Shown here: in pieces, positions 29,802 through 40,902 of the stretch | How the letters are laid out: each line of letters begins with the position of its first letter | Position numbering within the stretch: the stretch's first letter is position 1 | DNA from: Symsagittifera roscoffensis | Lineage: Eukaryota; Xenacoelomorpha; Acoela; Convolutidae | Direction of reading: 5' to 3' | Assembly: GCF_963678635.1 (NCBI RefSeq) | Contig: NC_087066.1 | Span: 43,699,624 to 43,759,623 of the forward strand | DNA: 60,000 nt | Notes under the pieces: model-generated | Databases searched by the model: none | Seen by the model: only the letters and a program-made list of their open reading frames with translations | Told to the model about the DNA's origin: nothing | Program-made: the position numbers and the translations under genes

Positions 29802-30634
29802 GTGTTGATGTTGGCCTTCGGTGAGTCCGGGACCGCCGAGAGAGGTCGAAACCAACTGATGAGATGGCGGCGTGGAGAAATGTCTGGCCACGACCTGGCT
29901 CGTGAGCCAGGACTAGGTGAACAGAGGGACCACCGGCAAGGTGAGATGCCCTTACCCGTCCAACCGGCGCAGCCACTCATCGGAGCAAAGAGACAACGTG
30001 ATGGGCCAGGCCCGTCACATTCGGTCGATTCTCCAACAGCTGCTCCTCCTCCGAAGAAAGTGAGGGTGAGTGAAATAGAGATCCAGACGTGGAGACGATC
30101 GAGACGCTGGAGAAGAAGGAGAGACATCAGAGCGAGCTGTGTGCCAAACTCCAGGAGTATAGGGCGATAGCTCGAGAAAGAGACGAATGGAAGAAGAAAT
30201 ATGAAGATCTGCAGGTGGCCTACAAGGAGGATGAAATAAAGCATCTGAAGGAGCTGTATATGGCAAAGGTGAGCCAAGTGTCACAGGAAGTTCTGGCGAC
30301 AATGAAATCCTCGGAGGGATCCAGCGACACACGCCCCAGGACAAGAGTGCAGGAGCTGTGTGCATCGAGAGGGCCCGAGACTTTGGATTTACGTGCATCG
30401 AGAGGGCCCGAGGCTCCTCAGCAGACACAACCGTCTGCTTCCAGTCAAAGAAACACGATACCGGACCCTTCTGACACCTACCTCGCTCCCAGTTCCAAGA
30501 ATCGTTCAACCAAGTGGCCAGAGCAACAATGGATGAGATCAACCGAACCACTGGACGGACATTGGGCAGGATCGTTCCTTCCCAACGTCGTGATCATTCA
30601 TCCAATAGCTCGGAGCGAGCACCCCGCACGGTAG
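29802..30634 (+). pseudogene. Element A giant 3' ORF, N-terminal part: basic region and coiled coil
   Basis: Frame 29802-30170 begins LMLAFGESG (B: MAAYGERG) and carries RWRRGEMSGHDLAREPGLG, matching B. After a frameshift the frame 30089-30634 shows a heptad-rich coiled coil (ARERDEWKKKYEDLQVAYKE). A 39-bp direct repeat encodes ASRGPE twice (30358-30420). B has this region as one uninterrupted frame. The function is unknown; a coiled coil before an enzymatic domain suggests a multimerising or RNA-associated protein. Confidence 0.6.
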
Positions 30635-30679
30635 TGTCCTCGGGGGACCGCGCATGGCAGAACCTTTCAAAAGTCCCGC

Positions 30680-31948
30680 GTGGTAGACGTTAGGAAGAAT
30701 CTGATGACACGTCACCAGTTCACGCAAGTAGCTGCGGAGCATCCTCGAGCCTGCCTGAATGACATGAGCTGGAACCCCGCTACGAGCGACCAGGTAATTC
30801 CCCCAGGGAGTCGCCACTTGATCATAGGAGACAGTTTGGCGAGGGATCTGAATGAGATCTTCGTCTATGGTCAGACTACCACTCTGTCCTTTGGAGGAGC
30901 CTCAGTGGCTCGGGTCATCAAGATGATGGAATTCCAGAGCGAGGATCACCTGGATACGCTGGTGATAATGCTGGGAACCAACGACGTCTCGAGAGCCCCA
31001 GTGACTCCGGAGAGCAAGTGGGAGCCTCTGTTGGTATGCCTCCTGAATGAACTGAAGGATAAATACAGGCCCAGGTTTGTGGTGCTGTGCACGATACCAC
31101 AAAACCCGCTGTTGGGCACCACAGTGGCAGATTTCATGAATGGCAACGTGACACGGTGGAATGAAATGATCCGCAATCTGGTGGGAAACAACCCTGGCGA
31201 GTTACGACTTCTGGATCTCGAGAACATGCTGCGCATGATTGATCACATCGCGCTTACCAGAGATGGAATACATTTCAACACCCAACGAGGGAGACACTGG
31301 GTCAATGATGTATTTCAGACGCAGTTGAGGGAAGTGGAGCAGGAGTCGAGGGCGACCAGTTCTCTGGCTCGGACCAGCTCGACCGGAGGAAGTAGAATAA
31401 GGGCAAGCGTGCCCGAATCCCTCGTCAACCTCCTAGGGCCCTTGGCAATGGAGACGGCTGCAGCCACACCCATCGCTCCGAGCTCAAACGTAAGAGAGAG
31501 GCTAGGGACTGCTCCTCCTCCCAGAACACAACCGCTTGAATGCCGACTCGGGAGATCAGTGGTTCAGAACAGGAATAACTCCCAGACCGTGTCTAGGAGG
31601 AACGATCCGCCCGCCACGGCAAACCCTGCTTCAGCAGCAGGACCGTCTACGAGCGCCGTGCCAGCGGAGGGAGTTGAACCAGGCAGCCTGCTGCTTTGGA
31701 ACCGATCAGACCCTAGTCATTGGGGACAGTACAAGACGGACATGTCCACAAAGTTGAACATGAATACCCTGACGTGTCGGGAGGACGCAATGAAAATGAT
31801 TGGCGGAGAAATTCCCACAGTGTCGCGACTATATCGGATACCGGGCGTGGATTGGCTGCTAGCAGAGCAGGAGCAGTTCAGCTCTACGACTACGCTCCGG
31901 CACGCAGACTTGAATGGGTTGCCTCAGGAAATACCTTTGGACCTTTGA
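30680..31948 (+). CDS. Element A giant 3' ORF: SGNH (GDSL-type) hydrolase domain
   Basis: A complete SGNH signature: IIGDSLARDL (nucleophile Ser at about residue 52), SFGGASVARV (block II Gly), IMLGTNDVSR (block III Asn) and TRDGIHFN (catalytic Asp and His). SGNH enzymes are esterases or acyl hydrolases; CR1 and L2 LINEs carry a related esterase in ORF1, but a copy in a Gypsy element is unusual. After the domain comes a Pro/Ser-rich linker and the conserved SRLYRIPGVDWLLAEQEQFS block. The frame shifts near 31900 into the next ORF. The start Met is internal; the native protein begins upstream. Confidence 0.8.
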   Translation: MVDVRKNLMTRHQFTQVAAEHPRACLNDMSWNPATSDQVIPPGSRHLIIGDSLARDLNEIFVYGQTTTLSFGGASVARVIKMMEFQSEDHLDTLVIMLGTNDVSRAPVTPESKWEPLLVCLLNELKDKYRPRFVVLCTIPQNPLLGTTVADFMNGNVTRWNEMIRNLVGNNPGELRLLDLENMLRMIDHIALTRDGIHFNTQRGRHWVNDVFQTQLREVEQESRATSSLARTSSTGGSRIRASVPESLVNLLGPLAMETAAATPIAPSSNVRERLGTAPPPRTQPLECRLGRSVVQNRNNSQTVSRRNDPPATANPASAAGPSTSAVPAEGVEPGSLLLWNRSDPSHWGQYKTDMSTKLNMNTLTCREDAMKMIGGEIPTVSRLYRIPGVDWLLAEQEQFSSTTTLRHADLNGLPQEIPLDL

Positions 31949-33129
31949 ATACCCGGTCTCTTACGGACGTCCGACAGAGAGCCCGGGAACTGACGCCACC
32001 TGCTCGCAAGGGCAAGTTTCAGGCAGAGAACAAGCCCAATAACAAGCATCACAAGATGTACAGGCAGTTTGCTAAACCACCCGGTCAGACGCCTGGCGAG
32101 TATTCAAGGGACTACCCCCGAACGACCACGGTGGATGGAGATGACAAGAGATATGGGAAACTGAAGGCCCCAATAGGCGACGGCCTGTTTGCAGCTTATG
32201 ATCCCTTAGAGATGAAAGCTGCAAAGTATCTGATTGTGGCCAGTTCCGATTATCTCTATACGCCCCGTTCTCTCTTTTGGCCCGACGTGATTTTCTTGAC
32301 GGCGCCTAAATTGGACTGGGGACAGGCAATAGGCATGATGATAAGTGTACGAAGGGTGGTCAGCATGGAGCCGCAGGTGATAGTGGTTGCAGGCTCAAAT
32401 GATCATCTACAAAGCAGGGGCTTGTTGACACGTCTGACGGATGGGTCGATCCCGAGCAACGAGGTCATAGGGGAGGCGATAATGTTATTGCTCTCGGCAA
32501 TGGCTGAGATAGAAACAGCAGCAAAACAACGTTTCACCCAAAATGTAGTGAAGGTGGTCTTTGTGTTGTCACCAGGGTACGCTGCATTGCCAGAACCCCT
32601 TCAGTTTGTGTACACGATGGTCACAACGATAGCAGAGGGACGGTTCAACGTGATAATTCCTGCCCCGAACAGAGTGGTAGACCCAGACAATTACTACCCG
32701 TCCCGATCTGAGCTTCCCGCCGTTTGGGCTGACATTTCCAATGCCATACAGGGACTCAAAGATTGTAGCACAACTCGGTTGGTGCTAGATGAGGTTCTGG
32801 GGTTGGAGCTGTCCAACTTTGCCAGATTTTTGAAGTTAAGACCAGGGGTAGATGACGATCATCTGTTAGTACAACAGGTGGCTGATGATCTCTGGTTCAG
32901 ACAGATGGATCATGCCGAGAACGAGCAGGGCAGGACAGTCAGGAAGAACATGACGTCAGCGGAAGAAGATCTCATGGCAATGGCTTTGCGCACGAAGCCA
33001 CACAACAGCGTATGGTTGTACTTGTCACCAAGGCTGTGCACCTTGGGTGAGGACGCGTTCGAGCATGCGCCGGCTGTGATAAAAGAGATACACGTGTATC
33101 TGAAGAGTTGTTTGATGCCCGGGAGTTAG
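31890..33129 (+). pseudogene. Element A giant 3' ORF: second, degenerate SGNH-like domain
   Basis: The ORF opens at 31720 but matches B only from about 31890. It contains KYLIVASSDYLYTPRSLFWP, PQVIVVAGSNDHLQSRG and VVFVLSPGYAALPEPL followed by FNVIIPAPNRVVDP. The strand, GxND loop, strand order resembles an SGNH fold, with the first block ASSD instead of GDS, so the nucleophile context is lost. B has the same domain (VFAGINDHLHSRG). I infer a duplicated, probably inactive SGNH domain; it could be an unrelated alpha/beta fold. Confidence 0.5.
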
Positions 33130-34136
33130 CTGGGGGCATGATGTTGAAACTGATGCAGGACGTAAACACGATGTCACTGGACAAGTTCCAAGCTGACGTG
33201 CTAGCCACGAGGGCACAGTATGAACGAACGGATGCCATCTTGGGTGGAATGGGAGTGGGATGGACGCCATCCTTCCTGTCGACGTGCTATCCTAGGGCAT
33301 CCCGGAACCTGATCGCGAGTTTCGTCAAGGACATCAGGAAGTTGTCGATTGGCCTGATATTAGCCCTATACGTGACATTTGGTCATGAAAATTTCGTGAA
33401 GGGACCGGCGAATCTCTTCACCCAAGCGTTGGCAGATTTGGGATTGGATGGACTCCTGACTCTGATTGCCATGACCTACGGTCGACTGGGTGATTTGCTT
33501 GTGCTGTTGCGTTACCCTGAACAACTTCAGGGACCAAGTCGTGAGTTCAATGCACAGTTGGAAACCGCCTCGCTCAGGAAGATGAAAGACTGGAGGACTC
33601 TCCTGCTCCAAAATCTCTTGCAACAGGACAAAAGCGTCACGGGAGAAGATAAGGTGGCGACTGATGCGGGTGAATGTAAGCAGTATTGTGGCATGCCCTT
33701 GCTGACAGACTTGGCTGTCATGATGCAGATCGACCCGTTGGCTCTGATTCACGGACTGCGGGAATTCGTCACGTTGGTGTATGGACCGGTGATGTCTTTC
33801 GCGTTCCCGGACGTGCAAGTCAAGGCATACAGGAATTCTGTGTTGTATGTCAACCTGGTCTCAGTTGTGGACTGTTCCGTGCTGAATTGGGTAGAGCAGA
33901 GGGAGCTGAGAGGGCTGGCCAGCGACGATAGGCTGTTCGGAAGAATAGCTGAGCCAGTTTGGGTGTTGATGGATTTCAACAACCACTTCAAGTGCCGAAT
34001 GGGCCGTGAGGACCTTTCTCACATCCAGTTTAACCCGAAGCTTTGGAATTTGAGACCAGTAGTGAAGGATACAGGAGCGGCTATGGGAGTCCCACTCTTA
34101 CCAGAGGCCTATGCACATGCGAAAGAGAACCAGTAA
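33108..34136 (+). pseudogene. Element A giant 3' ORF, segment 3 (unknown helical region)
   Basis: A frameshift near 33100 separates it from the preceding segment. 342 codons, mainly helical: GLILALYVTFGHENFVKGP, LGLDGLLTLIAMTYGRLGDL, PLALIHGLREFVTLVYGP. No domain recognised. The hydrophobic stretches are short and amphipathic, so I do not call membrane segments. It ends at TAA (34134-34136) but the same frame continues, so the stop is a nonsense mutation. Confidence 0.55.
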
Positions 34137-35420
34137 GCGTGGCTTTCTGGGTCCAGGCCGCTGCCGGACCAATGCCCTCGATATCCACCGATAAGGAGGA
34201 TGTTGTTGGGAGCCACATCTCCCATCATTCCACCTCGCATCGGAGCAACTCGTGATGCGGAGAAGAGAATGCTGAAGTGGAGTGAAGGGATGGAGCCGCG
34301 CTTCATCAGATGGAATGTTGAAGCCGCGCACACGTTTGACTTCTCATTTCCTGATGCTTGGAGTAGGAAAAAGATCAAGGCGCTACCTTCCAGGAGACCA
34401 GAGGTCTCTGCTGAAATGTGGAACGAAGTGTATACTCCCACGGATGATTTATCGAGACTGAAGTGGTCAGGAGAAGCGAAAGTAGTGATGCTGGAAGTGG
34501 CAAGGGAGAGCAGAGGAGGCTCATACATAACGATAGAGGACCTGGCACCACATGGCGAGGAGTCCGTAGAATTCCTGGTGAACGATGAATTGTTTTATCA
34601 CGCAGGAGACATGACCGTACCGGCTCGGCCGGACTCGGGCATAGACACACGACAAGGCCCTTCAGGACCCAAGCCGAAACCTGATGCAGGTGATGATGAA
34701 TTGATGGATCAGGACGATAACGATAACGACATCGAGGGAAAGACGGGAAAACCGGGTGAGACGGATCTAGGAGCGTTGGAGAGAGACTTGCTAGAATACC
34801 GGTTCAGTGAAGACGACGATGGGGAAGTCGATGAGAGTCTATTGCTAATGACGCCATCGTCTTTCATGTCCCCTACAAAGGAGGCGTCGGCCGACTTATC
34901 CCCGATGGACCCAATAAGCCAGGCGAGAGAATGCAGAAGCAGGGATCCGCAAAGATTGCTCCACGAGTCACCGAGGAGGAGAAAAATCGAGGAATCAATG
35001 AGGGTATCCTTCCTGAGTACGCTACCGGAAGAGGAATGGGAGAGATATCAAAGTGAATTAGAAGGCAAGACAGGGGCAACCTGGAGCCGAGTGAACTTCA
35101 TAGAAAGGTCATGGGACGTGATACGACGATATGGGACGCAGTCCATAATGAAGGTGGGATTGAACCAACCCATCATGCGTGAGGTCCTGCAGAAAATAGT
35201 GAACTCCATGGAGTCGGATGTTCTGACCGAGTCAGTTACAGAAGACAGTGCCGATGATCAGCAGGTCACAAAAAAATTACCTGTTAGACGAGCCAGAAAG
35301 GGGCTGAAGCGACTAAAAGGGAAGACAGGAAGTCGAGCCGTGAACCCGAGAGTGGTGAAGTCGAAAGCCAGCGCAGTGGTGGCCTCTTTAACGAGCGCAG
35401 GTCGTTCAGGCGAGAGCTGA
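34137..35420 (+). pseudogene. Element A giant 3' ORF, segment 4 (acidic and basic low-complexity region)
   Basis: Same frame as the previous segment. It includes a globular start (EPRFIRWNVEAAHTFDFSFP), an acidic stretch (DDELMDQDDNDNDIEGKTG), phospho-site-like Ser/Pro sequence (MTPSSFMSPTKEAS) and a basic C terminus (KKLPVRRARKGLKRLKGKTG) that could bind nucleic acid. No known domain. Confidence 0.5.
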
Positions 35421-35451
35421 CAGGGGGACAAAAGAGAATCTGATACCCCCT

Positions 35452-36516
35452 ATGCTCTTGGCAGGTCTGACCACGACAGCCGTGAGATCAAAGAAAACAG
35501 CACGAACCCTGGCAGACACTAAATTAGAGATGGAGATCATCAGTCAATTTGGATCTGGAGGACTTGAAGATTACAGGCCCTCGCGAACCAACATGGCCAA
35601 GTTGAAACTGGAAGGACAACTCGACGTGGTCGAGTATAGTCGAGTCACTGTGCCGGAATCGGTCCACATGGGAGATCCAGCAGGGGGTTATGTGGAGATG
35701 TTGAAAGCGAGAAACTCCGCGAGAGGGCACCTGATGGCTTGGAGCGAGAAGCGAGCCATGCAGGAATATCTGAAAGAGCTTACGGAGAATTCAAACTTAA
35801 ATCGGAAAGAATACGGCACGGTAATGTCCTCTGAAGCGAACGAAATCGGATTGGAAAAACTACTAGAAGTTTCTTGGAGGGCGGCCCTCTAGAGATACTT
35901 CGACGAGACGATGCATGCACCTGCGACGGTGGCAGCGTACCTGGCTCATCCGTGCACGAGAACTGATCTGCAAGTACGGTTGGCTTGGTGCTTGATGGGC
36001 ATCAAGAAGGCGGAATATGAAGCCAGTAATGATTCGAAATCACGGGAACAGGAGCTGGAGTTGATGGAAGCTCTGCGAGCGTTGATTTCAAAAGACGATT
36101 CTGCGATAGCGTGGGCTAAGCGTAAGGATGCCCTTTGCTTTGTCAGGTTCGTGGTGGATCGTATCCCCACTCCTGTTTTGGGAGAATGTATAAAGATCAA
36201 TCGGCAAAAGGGAGTTGATTGCGAAAGGAACTTCCTTAGGGCACTCCTGTAATTATATCAGGATATGCCGTTGACTGTACCAAATAAGGAGTCGAATGAC
36301 ATGGAGAGCTATCGCAAGTTAGAAGAAGTGAGAAGATATTACAACAAAGAATTGAAATTGAGCCGGGAGTTGATTGAAGCAGTCAAGGGACAAAAAGACT
36401 TTGCAACACTAGGGAGACTGAAGTCGTTCCAATATGTGTCGGGCATACCGGGGATGGCGTATAATCCCTTCGTGAATGAAGAAACCAGGGGAGCTAAAGG
36501 GGCAAGTGAGTTTTGA
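35452..36516 (+). pseudogene. Element A giant 3' ORF, segment 5 (unknown)
   Basis: Three stretches in one frame (35452-35892, 35911-36252, 36265-36516) separated only by in-frame stops. Helical, charged sequence, for example LKARNSARGHLMAWSEKRAM, LQVRLAWCLMGIKKAEYEA and FATLGRLKSFQYVSGIPGMA. No domain recognised. One frameshift separates it from segment 4 (near 35430) and one from segment 6 (near 36490). Confidence 0.5.
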
Positions 36517-38326
36517 TTGTGGTTCATGGGACGGTCCCTTGAAAACCAGTCTAGTAACGATGTGGGAACTCATGAAGCCTTCTTGGTGTCCTCATCCTAA
36601 CGCCGGTTTAATCTGGGACATGACGGCGGATATCACGTTAGACCTGGATGATGACGCGAGTCTACATGATCTGGCCATGATACACCATCTGCTGGCCATG
36701 AGGTTGACGAAGGGGAAGAGCAACCCATCCACGGAGCTGTCCGAGGACGATCCATCGAGCAATTGGTTGAAGCAAGGCACATGCTTGGCTCAACATAGTG
36801 GGATGGAAAGACATGTTTGCAACTTGGGACACTGCCTGATTACGCTGAGCGAGCAGCGTCGACAACTGGCACGATTGTACGGAACCTTGAGCATGTCGGA
36901 TAAGAGTGGCGTGTAGTTGGTCGCGGACTGTCATGGGGTGACGGATGTAAACTTGATCACAGCCTTGGGATTTTGTAGCATGACGAGTTCGATAGAATCG
37001 CTTGAGCGACTGGAGCGTGCCCATGAGCTAGTGACGTCCCTCAGCGTGGAAGTTTTCCCTGGAGCATTGCAGACGGAGCAGAAGATCGGAGGCTGGCGAG
37101 AAGCTCTGGAGAACGAAATGAATCTGAAAGATAGTGAAGCCTATCATAAACCTACTGGTTCAAAATATCTGGTGGGTTCAAGCTCCGCACCATATTGCAG
37201 TAGTAGGTATCCTACACACATGGTGGTGATGGATGCGAGGACACAGCAGGTGTTGATTGACCAACTTTTCTCCGTGCCAAAGTGCGTGAGGTTGGCCAGA
37301 ATGTCGGAGAGGTCATATGATTTGTTGGCAAAGATCTTTCGGGCAGTCCCGAAGAGATCTGAAGGCGAGTTGCAAGATGTAGTGGGTGAAGAGTTTCTGA
37401 GATTGAACGAAGGTAATGTGAGTGAGTTCCAGAAGCAGAAAGCGAGTGGAGCGTTACCCACTGAGTTCCCCACCATAGAAGAGAAAGACGACTTACACAG
37501 AATTCTGATGGGGGTGGAACCGTTGCTGGGAGCCTCAGGGTATCGGACCCGAAGGAACATAGTGAGAACCCATGGGGAGTATCCTTGCCACTGCTTGGTG
37601 CAGACGTTGTGGTACCCCAAACGCGGGAATCTGATGCTAGTATGGGACGTGGAGGAGTTGTACTCTACGGGGTTGCCCGATCAGAATCAACAGGTGTCAA
37701 TCGTGGTGGTTAGTTCCATGCTGGCAGTGAGATGGTTGGAGGCTAACGCGGACACAAGTGAACAGGAGACGGCCGTGCCGACTCCTGAGCAGCTGAGCAA
37801 CGTGAAGATGAGTCATGAACTAGAATTTTTCAGAACCACCTGCAAGGTTCTGAGAATACCCAAAGCCATTGAAAGAATATGGTCAAGGCAAAGATTGATG
37901 CCTTGGTTCCGTGCAGTGATGACATCATGGGTGTATGAACGCGCGAAGGGTCACATGTCGAGGAACACGGAAGCCTATCAATCTTTCCAGCTAGATATAG
38001 GACCGGGAGCCTATAAGAGAGCATTCCTGACGCACAGAATCGCGGTCACCACGGCGGTGAAGCGAGTAGCTGGAGCGCCTTGTGTAACTGAAGATGAAAA
38101 GAAAGAGGTCTTAAGAGCTGACCTAGAAAGAAAAGTGAGCCTATGTCTTCACAACAGCTTTTGCAGGAACCGGGAGCAAAAGGTGAATGTGGACCTGCTA
38201 CCTTGTTGCAAACCGAGGCTGTTGGAACAGGAGAGTTGGGGCACGGCCCGCAACTCCATGGACATGCTGGAGAAAGTCCTAGAAGACAGCGAAGCTGAAG
38301 ATCAGGATGGAGAAGCGATGGAATGA
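36476..38326 (+). pseudogene. Element A giant 3' ORF, C-terminal segment
   Basis: Two stretches in one frame (36476-36916 and 36917-38326) separated by a TAG. The last 469 codons include SKYLVGSSSAPYCSSRYPTH, YPCHCLVQTLWYPKRGNLML, WDVEELYSTG and SSMLAVRWLEAN, and end in an acidic tail (EDSEAEDQDGEAME). The mixed alpha/beta appearance and many Cys and His hint at a folded domain, but I recognise no family. It closes the coding part; the 3' UTR follows. Confidence 0.55.
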
Positions 38327-39048
38327 AGATTATGAACGAAGAGAACAAGTGAAGACGTGAGCAAAGAAGAGAAGAAAAGGAGAAAAAACTTGATTGTCTT
38401 TGTGTGTTAAAACTTGAACCAATCAACCAAGTTTTGATTATTGAACTTGTTAAACTTTTTGTTTTGATTTAGTTTGGTCAAACCAAACTTTGAAAATTGT
38501 TACAATTGTTAAAATTGTTGAAAGAGAATTTTAGTTGTACTACTTATGTATATATATAGAACATAGGTGAGTATATTTACCTCTTTAAACACGACTGAAG
38601 TTTTTAACTTGTGTCACAAGACACAATTTCACTGTGTGGCGACATGGTAAGTTTCAGTAAACTCGCTCGAGAAGGGTGGGTAACTCAATAACTTTCCTAG
38701 CCACAGAGTTTCTTAGTTTTAATATTGAAAGGACCGCATAAATAACTGATTATACTTGGTGAGTGATGTTAAGTTAATTTTAACGGGTGCGTGGCCGTGC
38801 CACGTCCCAACTTTTTAATCACAAAGAGCGAAAATAAGTTTTATGGCAAGACGACGTAAGTAGTCAGAAAAGAAATTTTATCTAGGACACTCCTCATGGT
38901 GCAAATTTTGTGAAAATGTTGAAAGGCAGTGAAATGTAGTACGATGCCATTTGTGAACACGTAGTGAGTTGAGGTGGAGTAGATACATTTTTTGAAGATT
39001 GATTACAGAGAACTGGAACACTACTTGATGATAACCCGGTGTTATGCG
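38327..39048 (+). other. Element A 3' untranslated region
   Basis: About 720 bp of AT-rich sequence between the last stop and the hairpin-polypurine module. No open frame, RNA gene or clear repeat seen. Confidence 0.6.
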
Positions 39049-39086
39049 ATCAATAGGGACATTGATGGGGACTTGTCCGGGGAGTG
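39049..39086 (+). promoter_or_regulatory. 3' hairpin and polypurine tract (plus-strand primer) of element A
   Basis: Stem ATCAAT (39049-39054) with ATTGAT (39061-39066), then TTGTCCGGGGAGTG ending exactly at the LTR start TGTGCC (39087). The position defines it as the plus-strand priming site. Compared with the internal copy (ATCGAC/GTCGAT) two base pairs changed on both sides, so pairing is preserved. Confidence 0.75.
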
Positions 39087-39844
39087 TGTGCCATTCTGCC
39101 AGATGGCACAGCGCAACCTTCCGGCGACACGAAATAAAACGAATAAAGGCTTTAGGAACGAAAAAATATTGCGAAGGAGGGTAGGAATATTCTAGAATTT
39201 TTATTTTTAAAATTTCGATTGAATTGTGGATATTTCTCAGAAATACAAAAAAGACGGCCATTTTGACGCAAAACGACGAAAAAACAGAAGAACGACAAAT
39301 ATTGTGGAAAACGGTCGCACAAGAGACGAAAAATACGAAGCCTCTTATCGTGGCAACAACACACGATAAGACTCTTAGCAGAGGATATTAGTGGAGAAGG
39401 AAGCTTCAGTGGGCAAGGAATATTCCACGGAACCCTCCCGTGCCACAAACTGGAAGAGATAAGAACGTTATTTTAGGAAGATTACGGGAGCGGAGGCTTG
39501 GTCCCCCAGAGACTGTTTTATGTGAAGGGACTATATAAGACTGACTTTGTAGCTACTTGGATGTCGTAGAAGTCTGAATTGACACCGGTATAATTTGATA
39601 TTTTAGAATATGAGTAGCTAGAAAGAGGAAAGGGTCAATCCATCTCCAATGGATTTAATATAGAACTGTCACACAAATACATATTAAAATAGGTTGTTCG
39701 AGCCGTGTTTTTAATGACAATCACGTAGTCTGAGGATTCGAGACTCAGCTATGTGGTTGTGTTCGCATGTAAACGAAAGCTGATCAAAAGTCGTTTGACT
39801 GATGGCCTAAAAATAGTAACTTTTTACTTCGCCCTAAACAGACC
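39087..39844 (+). repeat. Element A 3' LTR, left part
   Basis: Starts TGTGCCATTCTGCC and matches the 5' LTR (8972-9729) base for base with scattered differences. It is interrupted after GACC by a solo LTR; the remainder is 40774-40902. Confidence 0.85.
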
Positions 39845-40773
39845 TGTGACATTCGACCAGAATGTGCCAAAATGCAATCTCTGCGGAATTCGAATTTTAG
39901 CAGCGAGCCTTCCGGATTGGTGATTATTAAGAATTAAGATCGTTATTTGAACGATTGAACAAAACGTGAAGGTTAAAGGATTCGGGAATTGCTAATTTTT
40001 AAAATTTCGAAGTGATTACGTAACATTTCTGAGAAACGTCAGAAACGGCCATTTTAGCAAAAAGAACTAAGAAAAACAGAACAACATTAGCTAGGATCGC
40101 GAGAAGTACGGAAATTGTGAGAAAAAACGACAACAAATCACGGAGTTAACAGAGAGCACTCCGAGTTGCAACTATTGTGTCGCTACAATAGTTGCAAGGC
40201 CGTTGCAGATAACGGTGAAGGGTGGAAGACAGCCTTCCGGATTACGAGGAAATCAAGATTAACGAGCTTGATTCAGTGGATTCAAGAATCCGGAAGGGTT
40301 TCGGAACTGAAACTTTTATCCTTTTATATACTTTTATAGACTTTTAGCTTCTTGTCATGTCCTGATTTGAATTAAATTAACAACTGGATTCATTTTGATA
40401 AGGATGAGAAGCTAGGAGTTGGGGGAAGGGGTTGATCCATCTTCAATGGAGATGATGATTTTTATCTACTGAACAAAAACAATAGTAATATAATAAGTAG
40501 TAGCCCTGTTTTTAGGAGTGACCTCGTGGTCTGGGGATACTGAGACCCAGCCATGAGCTCACTATTTCTGCATGTAATTAAGTTATTTTGAGTGTTTTGA
40601 CCGAAGCCGAAAGCAGTAACGTTTTGTCGACCCGATGTTAGGAAAGACCACCGAAAAGTACTGGCTTGGTAGAGACGGTGAAAAGCATGCAAAGCTCTGT
40701 TTAGACGTTAGCCAGTCGTCTTAAGACTTAGTTTTGTTTTCCGTCGATATTTATCTTCCGGGTGAATGTTACA
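39845..40773 (+). mobile_element. Solo LTR of the B family inside the A 3' LTR
   Basis: 929 bp, beginning TGTGACATTC and ending GAATGTTACA. Comparison with the uninterrupted 5' LTR shows ACC repeated on both sides (39842-39844 and 40774-40776), the probable target duplication, perhaps GACC with one base lost. It is closely similar to the LTR of element B. It contains an 11-bp stem CCTTCCGGATT (40234-40244) with AATCCGGAAGG (40288-40298) enclosing AATCAAG/CTTGATT. A solo LTR arises by recombination between the two LTRs of a full element. Confidence 0.85.
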
Positions 40774-40902
40774 ACCAGAAAATCAACTGGCAAGGTCGAG
40801 ACGGTGAAAAACGAGTAGGATTAAGGTAACTGACGCCTGCCAGTCGTTAATAGGTACTTTTACTACGCTCCGTCGCTGTGTAGTATTTGGGCGAATGTTA
40901 CA
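40774..40902 (+). repeat. Element A 3' LTR, right part
   Basis: Continues the A LTR (homologous to 9727-9851) and ends GAATGTTACA at 40902, followed by CCGA, the right copy of the target site. Confidence 0.85.

Larger units (their letters stand above)
8972..40902 (+). mobile_element. Element A: giant Ty3/Gypsy-type LTR retrotransposon with extra 3' ORFs
   Basis: Two related LTRs (8972-9851 and 39087-40902, the latter interrupted by a solo LTR) in direct orientation, flanked by CCGA (8968-8971 and 40903-40906). The flanks rejoin to one continuous C leader, which supports a single insertion. One T appears lost at the 5' end of the left LTR. Inside are leader, gag, protease, reverse transcriptase, RNase H, integrase, macrodomain, and a large 3' coding block absent from ordinary Gypsy elements. 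Subtracting the tandem duplications (1,965 and 4,821 bp) and the solo LTR leaves about 24 kb. Confidence 0.85.

Noticed and set aside
33108-34136. Envelope-like membrane protein
   Set aside because: Hydrophobic stretches are short and interrupted by charges; no signal peptide, fusion peptide or anchor is visible anywhere in the 3' block.
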